This document shows, piece after piece, positions 10,064 to 17,841 of a DNA stretch of 39,776 bases (position 1 is the stretch's first letter; each line of letters begins with the position of its first letter). Position numbers and translations under genes: made by a program. Location of the stretch: contig CACYCT010000003.1 in assembly GCA_902772965.1 (NCBI GenBank), forward strand, positions 1 through 39,776. Reading direction: 5' to 3'. Below the pieces are notes generated by a model, which did not search any database, had not been told where the DNA came from, and worked only from the letters and a program-made list of their open reading frames with translations. Source of the DNA: an uncultured Bacteroidales bacterium (GTDB lineage Bacteria > Bacteroidota > Bacteroidia > Bacteroidales > Muribaculaceae).

Positions 10064-10120
10064 ATGGCGTATTCCCCAACCGGATCCATGACCTTTCAAA
10101 AAAGGGAATACGCCATTTTC
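10064..10120 (+). terminator. Terminator-like stem-loop after the metallopeptidase operon
   Basis: ATGGCGTATTCCC (10064-10076) and GGGAATACGCCAT (10104-10116) form a perfect 13-bp stem around a 27-nt loop, followed by TTT. The loop is long for an intrinsic terminator, but the stem is unmistakable and sits between the lipoprotein gene and the next secreted protein. Confidence 0.6.
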
Positions 10121-10169
10121 ACTGACAAACCGAGAATAAACCTTTTATTTATAAACTGATTTCCACAGT

Positions 10170-11999
10170 ATGAAAAAAATCTTATTAATTACTGTCGCGT
10201 TGTTAGGCGCAGGTGCCGCCTCCGCCCAAATGCGGGTGAGCGACCAGGTGGTCCGTCCCGTTTTCGAAGACCAGATCGTGCTCCAGAAAGACGTCTTCAA
10301 AGTGGAGACCGCACAGATGCGCGACCTGAACACCCCCGTCGTGAAAAAAGCGCCCAAACGCCTCGTTCTTGAAGATGAGGCATCCTACCGCCGACCCGCA
10401 GGCGCCTTCATGGGCAACCGCGTGTTCTCCGGAGGTAAATTCGCGGGCTCTTATGCCATACCCCGTATGTTCGTCAAACCGTTCGCTAAGCACACATTTG
10501 TCAACTTGACACCGTTCGCCGATGCGACCTACCAATGGAACTACTCTCTCTGGAATCAGGCCACACAAGCTGATCAGACCAATGAGGCTACCACCACCGA
10601 TCTTGAGGTGGAATACGGCTTTGAGGCCCAATACGTCCCCACCCTGACCGCCAAGGCTGGCTCGGTTACCTCCGAGTTCGCCCTTCCCGCATACACCTAT
10701 GCCGCCGACGGAGCTACGCCCGGTGATATGCTTCTCTATGCAGTGCCAAGCTTCCTCAGTGCCAACAATAACGGCTACGAGATGATGCTCAGCAGCCACT
10801 ATTTCGGCAATTCTGACCGTTACGGTGTGGAAGAGTACGGTGGAACATATTACGGCGGCGCCACCGCTCCCGAAGGACAGGAAGACGGCTGGTGGTTCGG
10901 CACCAACGCGGATGGCATTGACGGTATCGCGGCCGCCTTCGAAGCGCCCGAGCAGCCCTACGTGCTCAAGAATGTGGTCGTTCCTATGGCCCTGCTTACC
11001 GTTACCGAGGAAGCTAAACTCACCTGCCGCGTCTATCGCCTGGAAGAGATTCCCGCTTACAACGACGATGCCCCCGTTCAACTTGCGGAGGAACCCGGCG
11101 AACTCATCGCATCGAGCGAAATCACTATCGGCCCTGACTACGCCGAGGAATACAGAAACGCGCCCGTGTTCTCGTTCAAAGAATCTTTCGAGGGCATCGA
11201 ATTTGAGGTGACTCCAGAAATCGACTTCCCCATCCTTGTTTGTATCGAAGGCTGGAACATGCCCGACAACCCCGGCATCAAAGAACTCTCGGCCACTATC
11301 TCCACCGACCAGTATGACGAAGGTTTCGGTGAACTCGCATATTTGAAATATAAGTTACAAGACGGCTCTTACATTTGGGCCGGTCTGAACAACTTCTTCA
11401 CCAGCGGCCAGATGAAAGTCGGTCTCTCGGTGTTCATCGTAACCGAGAACCCCTACATGGTTTTCAACTACTCACGTGAGGACGGCGAATACAAGTTTCC
11501 CGACGAAGGCGGCAAGATGGATCGCACATGGGTGTTCTCCGACACAACCATGGTGATGGACCACATTGAGATTTATTCCAGCAAATCGAGTGAGGAGTAC
11601 TTCCTGCTCACCGAAAGCAACGAGGACCTTCCCGAATGGCTGTCGATTGAACTTGTTGACGGCACAAACACAGAAGGAGAGTTCTCCGGCATCGTGAACG
11701 CGATTCCCGTAGCCCAACCCCTTCCCGAAGGAACAGCCTACCGCGAGTGCGTCGTCAAGTTCGCCGTCACCGGCGCCAACCTGACCTACAAGTTCACCCA
11801 GGGCGTTAAGGGTGACGATCCCGATCCCATCAAGGGCGACGTAAACGGCGACGGTAAAGTTGAAATCGACGACGTGAACGCACTCATCAACATCCTGCTC
11901 GGCAAGGCCGAGGCTACCGCTGCGGCCAACGTAGACGGTGTGGGCGGTATCGACGTGCAAGACGTCAATGTGCTGATCAACATTATCCTCGGTAAATAA
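10170..11999 (+). CDS. Secreted protein with C-terminal dockerin-like repeats (paralogue 1)
   Basis: Secreted protein of 609 residues with a signal peptide ending near GAASAQ; it lacks a lipobox. I do not recognise the large central region. It shares blocks with the next gene, such as RPAG(A/S)F, SFEGI, (V)TPxIDFPI, NxFFTSG(Q/M)xKxGLS and LPEG(T/V)YREC, and so is a tandem paralogue. Residues about 460-550 look like a BACON-type immunoglobulin-like domain, tentatively. The last 55 residues (555-609) contain two calcium-loop repeats, KGDVNGDGKVEIDDVN and ANVDGVGGIDVQDVN, each followed by LINI(L/I)LGK. This is the dockerin type I pattern, although the second loop is degenerate. Cohesins are not visible anywhere. 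The tail may anchor, sort or stabilise the protein; its function is unknown. Confidence 0.85.
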   Translation: MKKILLITVALLGAGAASAQMRVSDQVVRPVFEDQIVLQKDVFKVETAQMRDLNTPVVKKAPKRLVLEDEASYRRPAGAFMGNRVFSGGKFAGSYAIPRMFVKPFAKHTFVNLTPFADATYQWNYSLWNQATQADQTNEATTTDLEVEYGFEAQYVPTLTAKAGSVTSEFALPAYTYAADGATPGDMLLYAVPSFLSANNNGYEMMLSSHYFGNSDRYGVEEYGGTYYGGATAPEGQEDGWWFGTNADGIDGIAAAFEAPEQPYVLKNVVVPMALLTVTEEAKLTCRVYRLEEIPAYNDDAPVQLAEEPGELIASSEITIGPDYAEEYRNAPVFSFKESFEGIEFEVTPEIDFPILVCIEGWNMPDNPGIKELSATISTDQYDEGFGELAYLKYKLQDGSYIWAGLNNFFTSGQMKVGLSVFIVTENPYMVFNYSREDGEYKFPDEGGKMDRTWVFSDTTMVMDHIEIYSSKSSEEYFLLTESNEDLPEWLSIELVDGTNTEGEFSGIVNAIPVAQPLPEGTAYRECVVKFAVTGANLTYKFTQGVKGDDPDPIKGDVNGDGKVEIDDVNALINILLGKAEATAAANVDGVGGIDVQDVNVLINIILGK

Positions 12000-12050
12000 T
12001 CCGACACAGTCCCCATGTTATGAAATAAGCAGTTTCTTAACATATTTTTC

Positions 12051-12093
12051 AATAAGGATGGAATAACGTGAAAACGATTTCCATCCTTATTTT
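12051..12093 (+). terminator. Terminator between the two dockerin-tailed paralogues
   Basis: AATAAGGATGGAA (12051-12063) pairs perfectly with TTCCATCCTTATT (12079-12091) over 13 bp with a 15-nt loop, and TTT runs through its end. It separates two tandem genes that each appear to have their own transcription signals. Confidence 0.7.
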
Positions 12094-12146
12094 CATTCAC
12101 CTGAAGTAAAAAAAGCGATTTTTTTAAAAAAATAATGGTATAAAAT

Positions 12147-12176
12147 TTTTCAGTTCAAAATTTATTAGTATTTTTG
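12147..12176 (+). promoter_or_regulatory. Putative promoter of the second dockerin-tailed gene
   Basis: TATTTTTG (12169-12176) matches TAnnTTTG, and a T-rich stretch at 12146-12151 lies about 18 bp upstream in the -33 position. The predicted start is near 12183, about 25 nt before the ATG at 12208. The region 12100-12180 is extremely AT-rich. Confidence 0.55.
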
Positions 12177-12207
12177 CAGAAATGTTTCACCAAAAAAATT
12201 AACATTT

Positions 12208-14025
12208 ATGAAAAAAGTTTTACTTGCAACCCTCGTTGTTGCCATGGCAATCCCCGCTGGAGCGCAAATGCGCAATCAAGTGCGCGTTCCCGGCTTAGCC
12301 CCCGTCGGCAGCTTTACCACCGAGGTGGTAGAAGCTCAGGAAGAATATGCCGTTGAGAAAACGGCCGACAACAGTTACCTGCCCCAAGCACGCCGTGCCC
12401 AAGGCTCCGCCGAAGCGTTCTACAAACGCCCCGCAGGCTCGTTCTACGGCTGTATAACCACCACCGCCGGAAAACCCGGTTACAGCTCCTACTATGCGCC
12501 TATGGTGATGGTACACCCCTTTCGTGACATCACGTTCCCCGATTTCTCCGGCAACGTTGACGACGCCTCGGTTTATGAATGGACGTATCAGATCTACGAT
12601 CGCGCCCTCAGAGCGAAAAATTGGCTCACCTCGCCCGATAAAGACCTCGTTCTGAACTTTATCCGTGAGAGTGACACCATTCCCAGCCTCAAAGTTACCA
12701 ATGGCACTGTCGAGTCGGAATACCAACTTCGCGGTTACAATGCGGACGCCGCATATGTTTCGACACTGCTCGCAGCCGCAAACTATGAGACGGCCTACTC
12801 CAACACCGCTGACCATACCCTCTGGTTCTCGCCCAAATACCGCGCCGCACGCTCCAACCGCGACGGTTCCATCGCCGCCGGCGGATACTACACCACCGGT
12901 GCCGGCACCCTGCCCGACAGCGTGACCAGCGGACGCTGGTACGGACGTAACAGCCGTCCCGAGTGGAGCGCTTTGGCTGTCGCATTTGAGAAGCCTGAAT
13001 ACAACTACGCTCTCCGCCAAGTGGGCGCCGCATTCCAAATGCTCCGCTTCATCGACGCAAACAAACCCGTTGACTTCACCGTCAAGGTTTACCGCCTCGA
13101 GGAAACACCGCAATATGCGGATGAATCTTATATTGAAGTGACTCCCGCCGAACTCATCGCCACCAGCACCCTTTCGCTTGACAGCCTGACCTGCGTGAGC
13201 ATGTTCGGCGAACCCGGAGCAAACGGCTTCTCCGGTATGATGACCTTCCCCCTGACCGAGAGCTTCGAGGGAATCGTCTATGAGATCACACCCGACATCG
13301 ACTTCCCCATCATGATTACCCTCTCGGGTTACAACGATGACAACATCGCCGACTTCACCCTCACCTACACAAGCGATACCTTTGACGAGGGCTGGGGCGA
13401 GCACGCCTTCCTCGGAAAAGAAACCGAAGACGGACTGCCCACATTCCGCGGCATCAACTACTTCTTCACCTCCGGTATGCGCAAGACCGGTCTGTCGCTC
13501 TACATCGACATTGAGAAACCCTATTTCATCTGGAACTACAGCAATGAGACCGGTGAATACAAATTTGCTAACGAAGGCGAAACCCACTCTGTCGACATCT
13601 ATTCCATGCGTCCCTCGGAAGAGTGGATTGTCACCGACGACCAACTCAATGACCTGCCCGAATGGCTGACCGTGGAATTCGCCGACACCCTCGATGCCGA
13701 CATGGACTATACCAACGTCACCACAGCCATCTTTACAGCCGCTCCGCTTCCCGAAGGAGTGACCTACCGCGAATGCAAGGTGAAGATGAACTATCCCGGC
13801 GCAACGCTCTACTACCTCGCCACCCAGGGCGAGAAGGGCGACGAACCCGATCCCATCAAGGGCGACGTGAACGGTGACGGTAAAGTTGAGATTGACGACG
13901 TGAACGACCTTATCAACATCCTGCTCGGCAAGGCTGAGGCCACCGCTGCGGCCAACGTAGACGGTGTGGGCGGTGTCGACGTGCAAGACGTCAATGTGCT
14001 GATCAACATTATTCTCGGTAAATAA
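12208..14025 (+). CDS. Secreted protein with C-terminal dockerin-like repeats (paralogue 2)
   Basis: Secreted protein of 605 residues with a signal peptide ending near IPAGAQ; it lacks a lipobox. It is a diverged tandem copy of the gene at 10170, sharing the N-terminal RPAGSF segment, the central SFEGI and ITPDIDFPI blocks, the NYFFTSGMRKTGLS block and the closing LPEGVTYREC block. A BACON-like stretch (WNYSNETGEYKF through PEWLTVEF) precedes the tail. The final 55 residues are dockerin-like: KGDVNGDGKVEIDDVN, then ANVDGVGGVDVQDVN. Its last 192 nt differ from the first paralogue at only 13 positions by hand alignment, whereas the bodies are strongly diverged. No catalytic motif is recognised. 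It has its own promoter and terminator. Confidence 0.85.
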   Translation: MKKVLLATLVVAMAIPAGAQMRNQVRVPGLAPVGSFTTEVVEAQEEYAVEKTADNSYLPQARRAQGSAEAFYKRPAGSFYGCITTTAGKPGYSSYYAPMVMVHPFRDITFPDFSGNVDDASVYEWTYQIYDRALRAKNWLTSPDKDLVLNFIRESDTIPSLKVTNGTVESEYQLRGYNADAAYVSTLLAAANYETAYSNTADHTLWFSPKYRAARSNRDGSIAAGGYYTTGAGTLPDSVTSGRWYGRNSRPEWSALAVAFEKPEYNYALRQVGAAFQMLRFIDANKPVDFTVKVYRLEETPQYADESYIEVTPAELIATSTLSLDSLTCVSMFGEPGANGFSGMMTFPLTESFEGIVYEITPDIDFPIMITLSGYNDDNIADFTLTYTSDTFDEGWGEHAFLGKETEDGLPTFRGINYFFTSGMRKTGLSLYIDIEKPYFIWNYSNETGEYKFANEGETHSVDIYSMRPSEEWIVTDDQLNDLPEWLTVEFADTLDADMDYTNVTTAIFTAAPLPEGVTYRECKVKMNYPGATLYYLATQGEKGDEPDPIKGDVNGDGKVEIDDVNDLINILLGKAEATAAANVDGVGGVDVQDVNVLINIILGK

Positions 14026-14058
14026 GCGCCTCAGCGCATTCTGCCGAAAACCCTAACC

Positions 14059-14092
14059 TCAGGGCGGCCCGATTCGGGGTCGCCCTGACTGT
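14059..14092 (+). terminator. Terminator after the second dockerin-tailed gene
   Basis: TCAGGGCG (14059-14066) pairs with CGCCCTGA (14081-14088), and the intervening bases can form a second small CCCG/CGGG helix. A short T-containing tail follows. It insulates the dockerin gene from hydE. Confidence 0.6.
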
Positions 14093-14161
14093 TTCAGGGA
14101 AATGTCGGAGCGGGCAAAAATATTTCCGGGATTTCTCTGACGGCGGTTGGAGGAAATGTTG

Positions 14162-14169
14162 TAAATTTG
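14162..14169 (+). promoter_or_regulatory. Putative -7 element of the hydEGF operon
   Basis: TAAATTTG matches the TAnnTTTG consensus, with no good -33 box in the expected window. It implies a leader of only about 10 nt before the ATG at 14187 or 14190, which makes the start choice between those two Met codons uncertain. Confidence 0.5.
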
Positions 14170-14186
14170 CAGTTTGTAGTAACCGC

Positions 14187-15239
14187 ATGATGACAGACGT
14201 GAGTTTCACCCCCGAATTTTGGCACGCTGGCGTTGACACCGAAGTGTTGCGCCACCTGCTTCTGACCGACGACACCGCCCTCGTCGACCGCCTGCGCTCG
14301 GCCGCGCGCGAGGTGGCGGTGGCGCGTTTCGGACGGCGTGTGTTCGTGCGCGGCCTGGTGGAAATCTCCAACGTCTGCCGGAACGACTGTTTCTATTGCG
14401 GTATCCGGCGGAGCAACACCCACGTGGAGCGTTACACCCTGTCTGCCGACCAGGTGCTGGCCGCCTGCGCGCGCGGATACGAATTGGGTTTCCGCACGTT
14501 TGTGCTCCAAGGCGGCGAGTGGGGAGCGGAGCGCGACAAGTGGATTGCCGACACTGTCGCCCAGATCCGGAACCGTTACCCCGACTGCGCCATTACGCTC
14601 TCGTTGGGTGAGCACAGTCGCGAGGCATACGCCGCCTTCCGCCAAGCCGGAGCCGACCGCTACCTGTTGCGCCATGAAACCCGTAACCCCGACCACTACC
14701 GAAGCCTTCACCCCGACAGCCTCTCGCTTGACCACCGCCTGCAATGCCTGTGCTGGCTCAAGGAATTGGGCTACCAGGTGGGTACGGGAATGATGGTGGG
14801 CAGTCCCGGCCAAACTGTGGACCACCTTGTCGAAGACTTGCTCTTCCTGCGCGACTTCCAGCCTCATATGGTGGGTATCGGGCCGTTCGTTCCCCACCAC
14901 GACACCCCCCTGGCCGGCTCTCCCGCCGGCAGTGTCGACCTCACTACCCGCATCTACGCCATTGTGCGGCTGATGCTCCCCGACGCGCTTATCCCCTCAA
15001 CTACCGCCCTGGCCACCATCAGCCCCAACGGACGCCTGCAGGGACTGCTCGCCGGAACGAATGTGGTTATGCCCAACCTCTCGCCGACCGACCGGCGTGA
15101 CCAATACGCCCTCTACGACGGCAAAGCGAACTCCGGCGCCGAAGCCGCCGAAGGCATCGCCGCCCTCAAAGCAGAACTCGACACCATCGGTTACACCATC
15201 GACTGGAGCCGAGGCGATTATCAATCAAGTAAACTTTAG
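14187..15239 (+). CDS. hydE: [FeFe]-hydrogenase maturase HydE (radical SAM)
   Basis: Radical SAM enzyme that takes part in building the H-cluster of [FeFe]-hydrogenase, acting with HydG and HydF in the cytoplasm. Its 350 residues match the family length. The radical SAM CX3CX2C motif is C64-C68-C71 in NVCRNDCFYCG. Family blocks follow: FVLQGGEWG, the central YLLRHETRNPDHYRSLHP, GTGMMVGSPGQT, and GIGPFVPHHDTPL. The optional second Fe-S cysteine motif of some HydE proteins is not evident. A second Met immediately follows the first, so the start may be 14190. The gene leads a compact operon with hydG (15-bp gap) and hydF. The hydrogenase itself is not in the window. Confidence 0.95.
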   Translation: MMTDVSFTPEFWHAGVDTEVLRHLLLTDDTALVDRLRSAAREVAVARFGRRVFVRGLVEISNVCRNDCFYCGIRRSNTHVERYTLSADQVLAACARGYELGFRTFVLQGGEWGAERDKWIADTVAQIRNRYPDCAITLSLGEHSREAYAAFRQAGADRYLLRHETRNPDHYRSLHPDSLSLDHRLQCLCWLKELGYQVGTGMMVGSPGQTVDHLVEDLLFLRDFQPHMVGIGPFVPHHDTPLAGSPAGSVDLTTRIYAIVRLMLPDALIPSTTALATISPNGRLQGLLAGTNVVMPNLSPTDRRDQYALYDGKANSGAEAAEGIAALKAELDTIGYTIDWSRGDYQSSKL

Positions 15240-15254
15240 CCTTCATCATACCCT

Positions 15255-16670
15255 ATGTACAATCCCCGTTCAACTCACGCCGAAGAATTTATCGACCATG
15301 CCGAGATACTCGAAACCCTCGACTACGCAGCCCGCAACCGCAATAACCGCGCGCTGATTCAAGACATCATCAACCGTGCCGCCACAGCCAAAGGCCTCAC
15401 CCACCGCGAAGCCGCACTCCTGCTCGAATGCGACCAGCCCGACCTCGTGGAGCAATACATGGACCTTGCCCGGGAACTCAAGCGCCGCCTCTACGGCAAC
15501 CGCATCGTGCTGTTCGCGCCCCTCTACCTGTCGAACTACTGCGTAAACGGCTGTGTCTACTGCCCCTACCACGGAAAAAACCACGAAATCCCCCGGAAAA
15601 AACTCACCCAAGACGAGATCCGCGCCGAGGTGATTGCCCTGCAGCAGATGGGTCACAAGCGCCTTGCCGTCGAGGCCGGTGAGCACCCGATTCACAACCC
15701 GCTCGAGTATATCCTCGAATCCATCAGGACTATCTACGACACCCGCAGCGGCCACGGCGCCATCCGCCGCGTGAACGTGAACATCGCCGCCACCGACGTG
15801 GACAGTTACCACCGCCTGCACGAGGCCGGAATCGGAACATATATCCTCTTCCAGGAAACCTACAACAAAGCCAACTACGAGCAGCTTCACCCCCCCGGAC
15901 CGAAAAGCAACTACTGCTACCACACCGAGGCCATGGACCGCGCCCAACTCGGCGGCTGCGACGACGTGGGTATCGGTGTGCTCTTCGGCCTGACCACGTA
16001 CCGCTACGACCTCGTCGGCCTGCTCATGCACGCCGAGCACCTCGAGGCACGTTTCGGCGTCGGCCCGCACACCATCAGCGTGCCGCGTATCTGCCCCGCC
16101 GACGACATCTCGCTCGACGACTACCCCAACGTGCTGCCCGACGAACTGTTCTGCCGAATCGTGGCAGTAATCCGCCTTGCCGCGCCGTATACCGGAATGA
16201 TTATCAGCACGCGCGAGTCGCAGCGTGTGCGCGAACGCGTGCTCTCGCTCGGCATCTCGCAAATCAGCGGCGGCTCGCGCACCAGCGTCGGCGGATACAC
16301 CACCGTTGAGCGACACGACGAAACCGCACAGTTCGACGTTTCCGACACCCGCACCCTCGACGAGGTTGTCGCATGGCTGCTCGAGAACGACCACATTCCC
16401 AGTTTCTGCACCGCCTGCTATCGCGAGGGGCGCACCGGCGACCGCTTTATGAGTTTTGTCAAAGCCGGGAAAATCGGGCACTACTGCACCCCCAATGGTC
16501 TGCTCACGCTCAAGGAATACCTTGCCGACTACGCCTCGCCACGCACGCGTGAACTCGGCGAAGCCATGATCGCACGCGAAATCGAGAACTTGCCCGACGA
16601 GCGCATTCGCGCCCTCGCCACACGCCGCATTAACGAGATTGAACATGGAAAACGCGACTTCCGGTTTTAA
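15255..16670 (+). CDS. hydG: [FeFe]-hydrogenase maturase HydG (tyrosine lyase)
   Basis: Radical SAM tyrosine lyase that splits tyrosine to p-cresol and supplies the CO and CN ligands as an Fe-CO-CN synthon for the H-cluster. Its 471 residues are full length. The N-terminal radical SAM motif is C96-C100-C103 in NYCVNGCVYCPYHG. The C-terminal auxiliary cluster motif CX2CX22C, diagnostic of HydG against the thiamine enzyme ThiH, is exact: C385, C388 and C411 (FCTACYREGRTG and HYCTPNG). Other family blocks are LFQETYNKANYEQLHP and GPHTISVPRICPA. It lies between hydE (15 bp upstream) and hydF, overlapping the latter by 26 nt, which suggests translational coupling. Confidence 0.97.
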   Translation: MYNPRSTHAEEFIDHAEILETLDYAARNRNNRALIQDIINRAATAKGLTHREAALLLECDQPDLVEQYMDLARELKRRLYGNRIVLFAPLYLSNYCVNGCVYCPYHGKNHEIPRKKLTQDEIRAEVIALQQMGHKRLAVEAGEHPIHNPLEYILESIRTIYDTRSGHGAIRRVNVNIAATDVDSYHRLHEAGIGTYILFQETYNKANYEQLHPPGPKSNYCYHTEAMDRAQLGGCDDVGIGVLFGLTTYRYDLVGLLMHAEHLEARFGVGPHTISVPRICPADDISLDDYPNVLPDELFCRIVAVIRLAAPYTGMIISTRESQRVRERVLSLGISQISGGSRTSVGGYTTVERHDETAQFDVSDTRTLDEVVAWLLENDHIPSFCTACYREGRTGDRFMSFVKAGKIGHYCTPNGLLTLKEYLADYASPRTRELGEAMIAREIENLPDERIRALATRRINEIEHGKRDFRF

Positions 16671-17835
16671 CGCCACGCCGCAAGCGTCGCGGTTGCACAT
16701 CGCGCTGTTCGGCCGGCGAAACGTGGGTAAATCCAGCCTCTTCAACGCCTTGGCCGGACAACCCGCCGCCATCGTGGCCGACCATGCCGGTACCACCACC
16801 GACCCCGTGCGGCGGGCCATAGAACTCCACCCGCTCGGGCCCTGCCTGCTTATCGACACCGCGGGATATGACGAGGCTGACGATGAAATCGGCCGCCGAC
16901 GCCTGCAAGCCACGCTCGACGTGGCCGCCACGGCCGACGTGGCACTGCTCGTTACCGACACCGCACCGCAAACCATCGACCTCGAGTGGCTCAACCGGCT
17001 TCGGGCGATGGAACTGCCCGTGCTCGTGGTGTATAACAAAGGTTATCAACCCGAGCATCCGCTGCAGCCGTCTGTCGCTGTTGATGTTATAACCGAGGCC
17101 ACGACCCGTTTGTTGCGCGAGGCCGTTATCTCACTCGCTCCGCAAGGCGATGTCACGCCGAGCCTCACCGCAGGTTTGGCCGCGCCCGGCGATGTGGTTC
17201 TGCTCGTGATGCCCCAAGACCGTCAGGCGCCGCGCGGAAGGCTCATTCTGCCGCAGGTGCAAACGATTCGCGACCTGCTTGACCGCGAATGCACCGTGGT
17301 GGGTTGTACACCCGCTCGTCTTGAAGCCACCCTCGCTGCGCTCGCCGCACCTCCCAAACTGATGATTACCGACTCGCAGGTGTTCGACTTTGTGGCTGCG
17401 CGTTGCCCCGAAGGTTGCCGGTTGACGTCGTTCTCCGTGCTTATGGCCGCCGCGAAAGGCGATATCGGCTATCTCGCCGACGGAGCGCGGCACATCGACC
17501 GCCTCACACCCGCCTCGCGCGTGCTCATCGCCGAGGCCTGCACCCACGCCCCGCTGACCGAAGACATCGGCCGCGAGAAACTCCCGCGTATTCTCCGCGC
17601 GCGCGTCGGCCAAAGCCTTGAGGTGGAGATCCGTTCGGGAAAAGACTGGCCCGCCGACCTGAGCGGCTACGACCTGATTATCCATTGCGGGGCGTGTATG
17701 TTCAACCGCCGGCAGATGCTCTCGCGAATCGCCCGAGCCCGCGAGCAGTCCGTGGCCATGACCAACTACGGCCTCGCCATTGCCCACCTCAAAGGCATTC
17801 TCCCCCGCGTGAGCCTGCCAAACACGGCCAACTGA
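16645..17835 (+). CDS. hydF: [FeFe]-hydrogenase maturation GTPase/scaffold HydF
   Basis: GTPase scaffold that receives the diiron subcluster from HydE/HydG and delivers it to apo-hydrogenase. I choose the ATG at 16645 (396 residues) over an in-frame TTG at 16639; it overlaps the end of hydG by 26 nt. The N-terminal GTPase domain has the P-loop GRRNVGKS (23-30), the DTAGYDE switch and NKGY in the G4 position. The C-terminal cluster-binding motif is complete: C299-T-H301 followed after 45 residues by H347-C-G-A-C351, close to the CxH...HCxxC of characterised HydF. The operon order is hydE-hydG-hydF. It ends only 6 bp from the convergent ATPase gene. Confidence 0.96.
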   Translation: MENATSGFNATPQASRLHIALFGRRNVGKSSLFNALAGQPAAIVADHAGTTTDPVRRAIELHPLGPCLLIDTAGYDEADDEIGRRRLQATLDVAATADVALLVTDTAPQTIDLEWLNRLRAMELPVLVVYNKGYQPEHPLQPSVAVDVITEATTRLLREAVISLAPQGDVTPSLTAGLAAPGDVVLLVMPQDRQAPRGRLILPQVQTIRDLLDRECTVVGCTPARLEATLAALAAPPKLMITDSQVFDFVAARCPEGCRLTSFSVLMAAAKGDIGYLADGARHIDRLTPASRVLIAEACTHAPLTEDIGREKLPRILRARVGQSLEVEIRSGKDWPADLSGYDLIIHCGACMFNRRQMLSRIARAREQSVAMTNYGLAIAHLKGILPRVSLPNTAN

Positions 17836-17841
17836 ACTTGT

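Noticed and set aside
12295..13986. 563-codon open frame on the minus strand, antisense to the second dockerin-tailed gene
   Set aside because: It mirrors a signal-peptide-bearing, domain-bearing gene; its translation is Val/Gly/His-rich with no family. Long antisense frames are common here because the G+C-rich third positions of real genes suppress stops.
15270..17039. 589-codon open frame antisense to hydG and hydF
   Set aside because: The opposite strand encodes HydG and HydF with all catalytic motifs; the antisense product resembles nothing.
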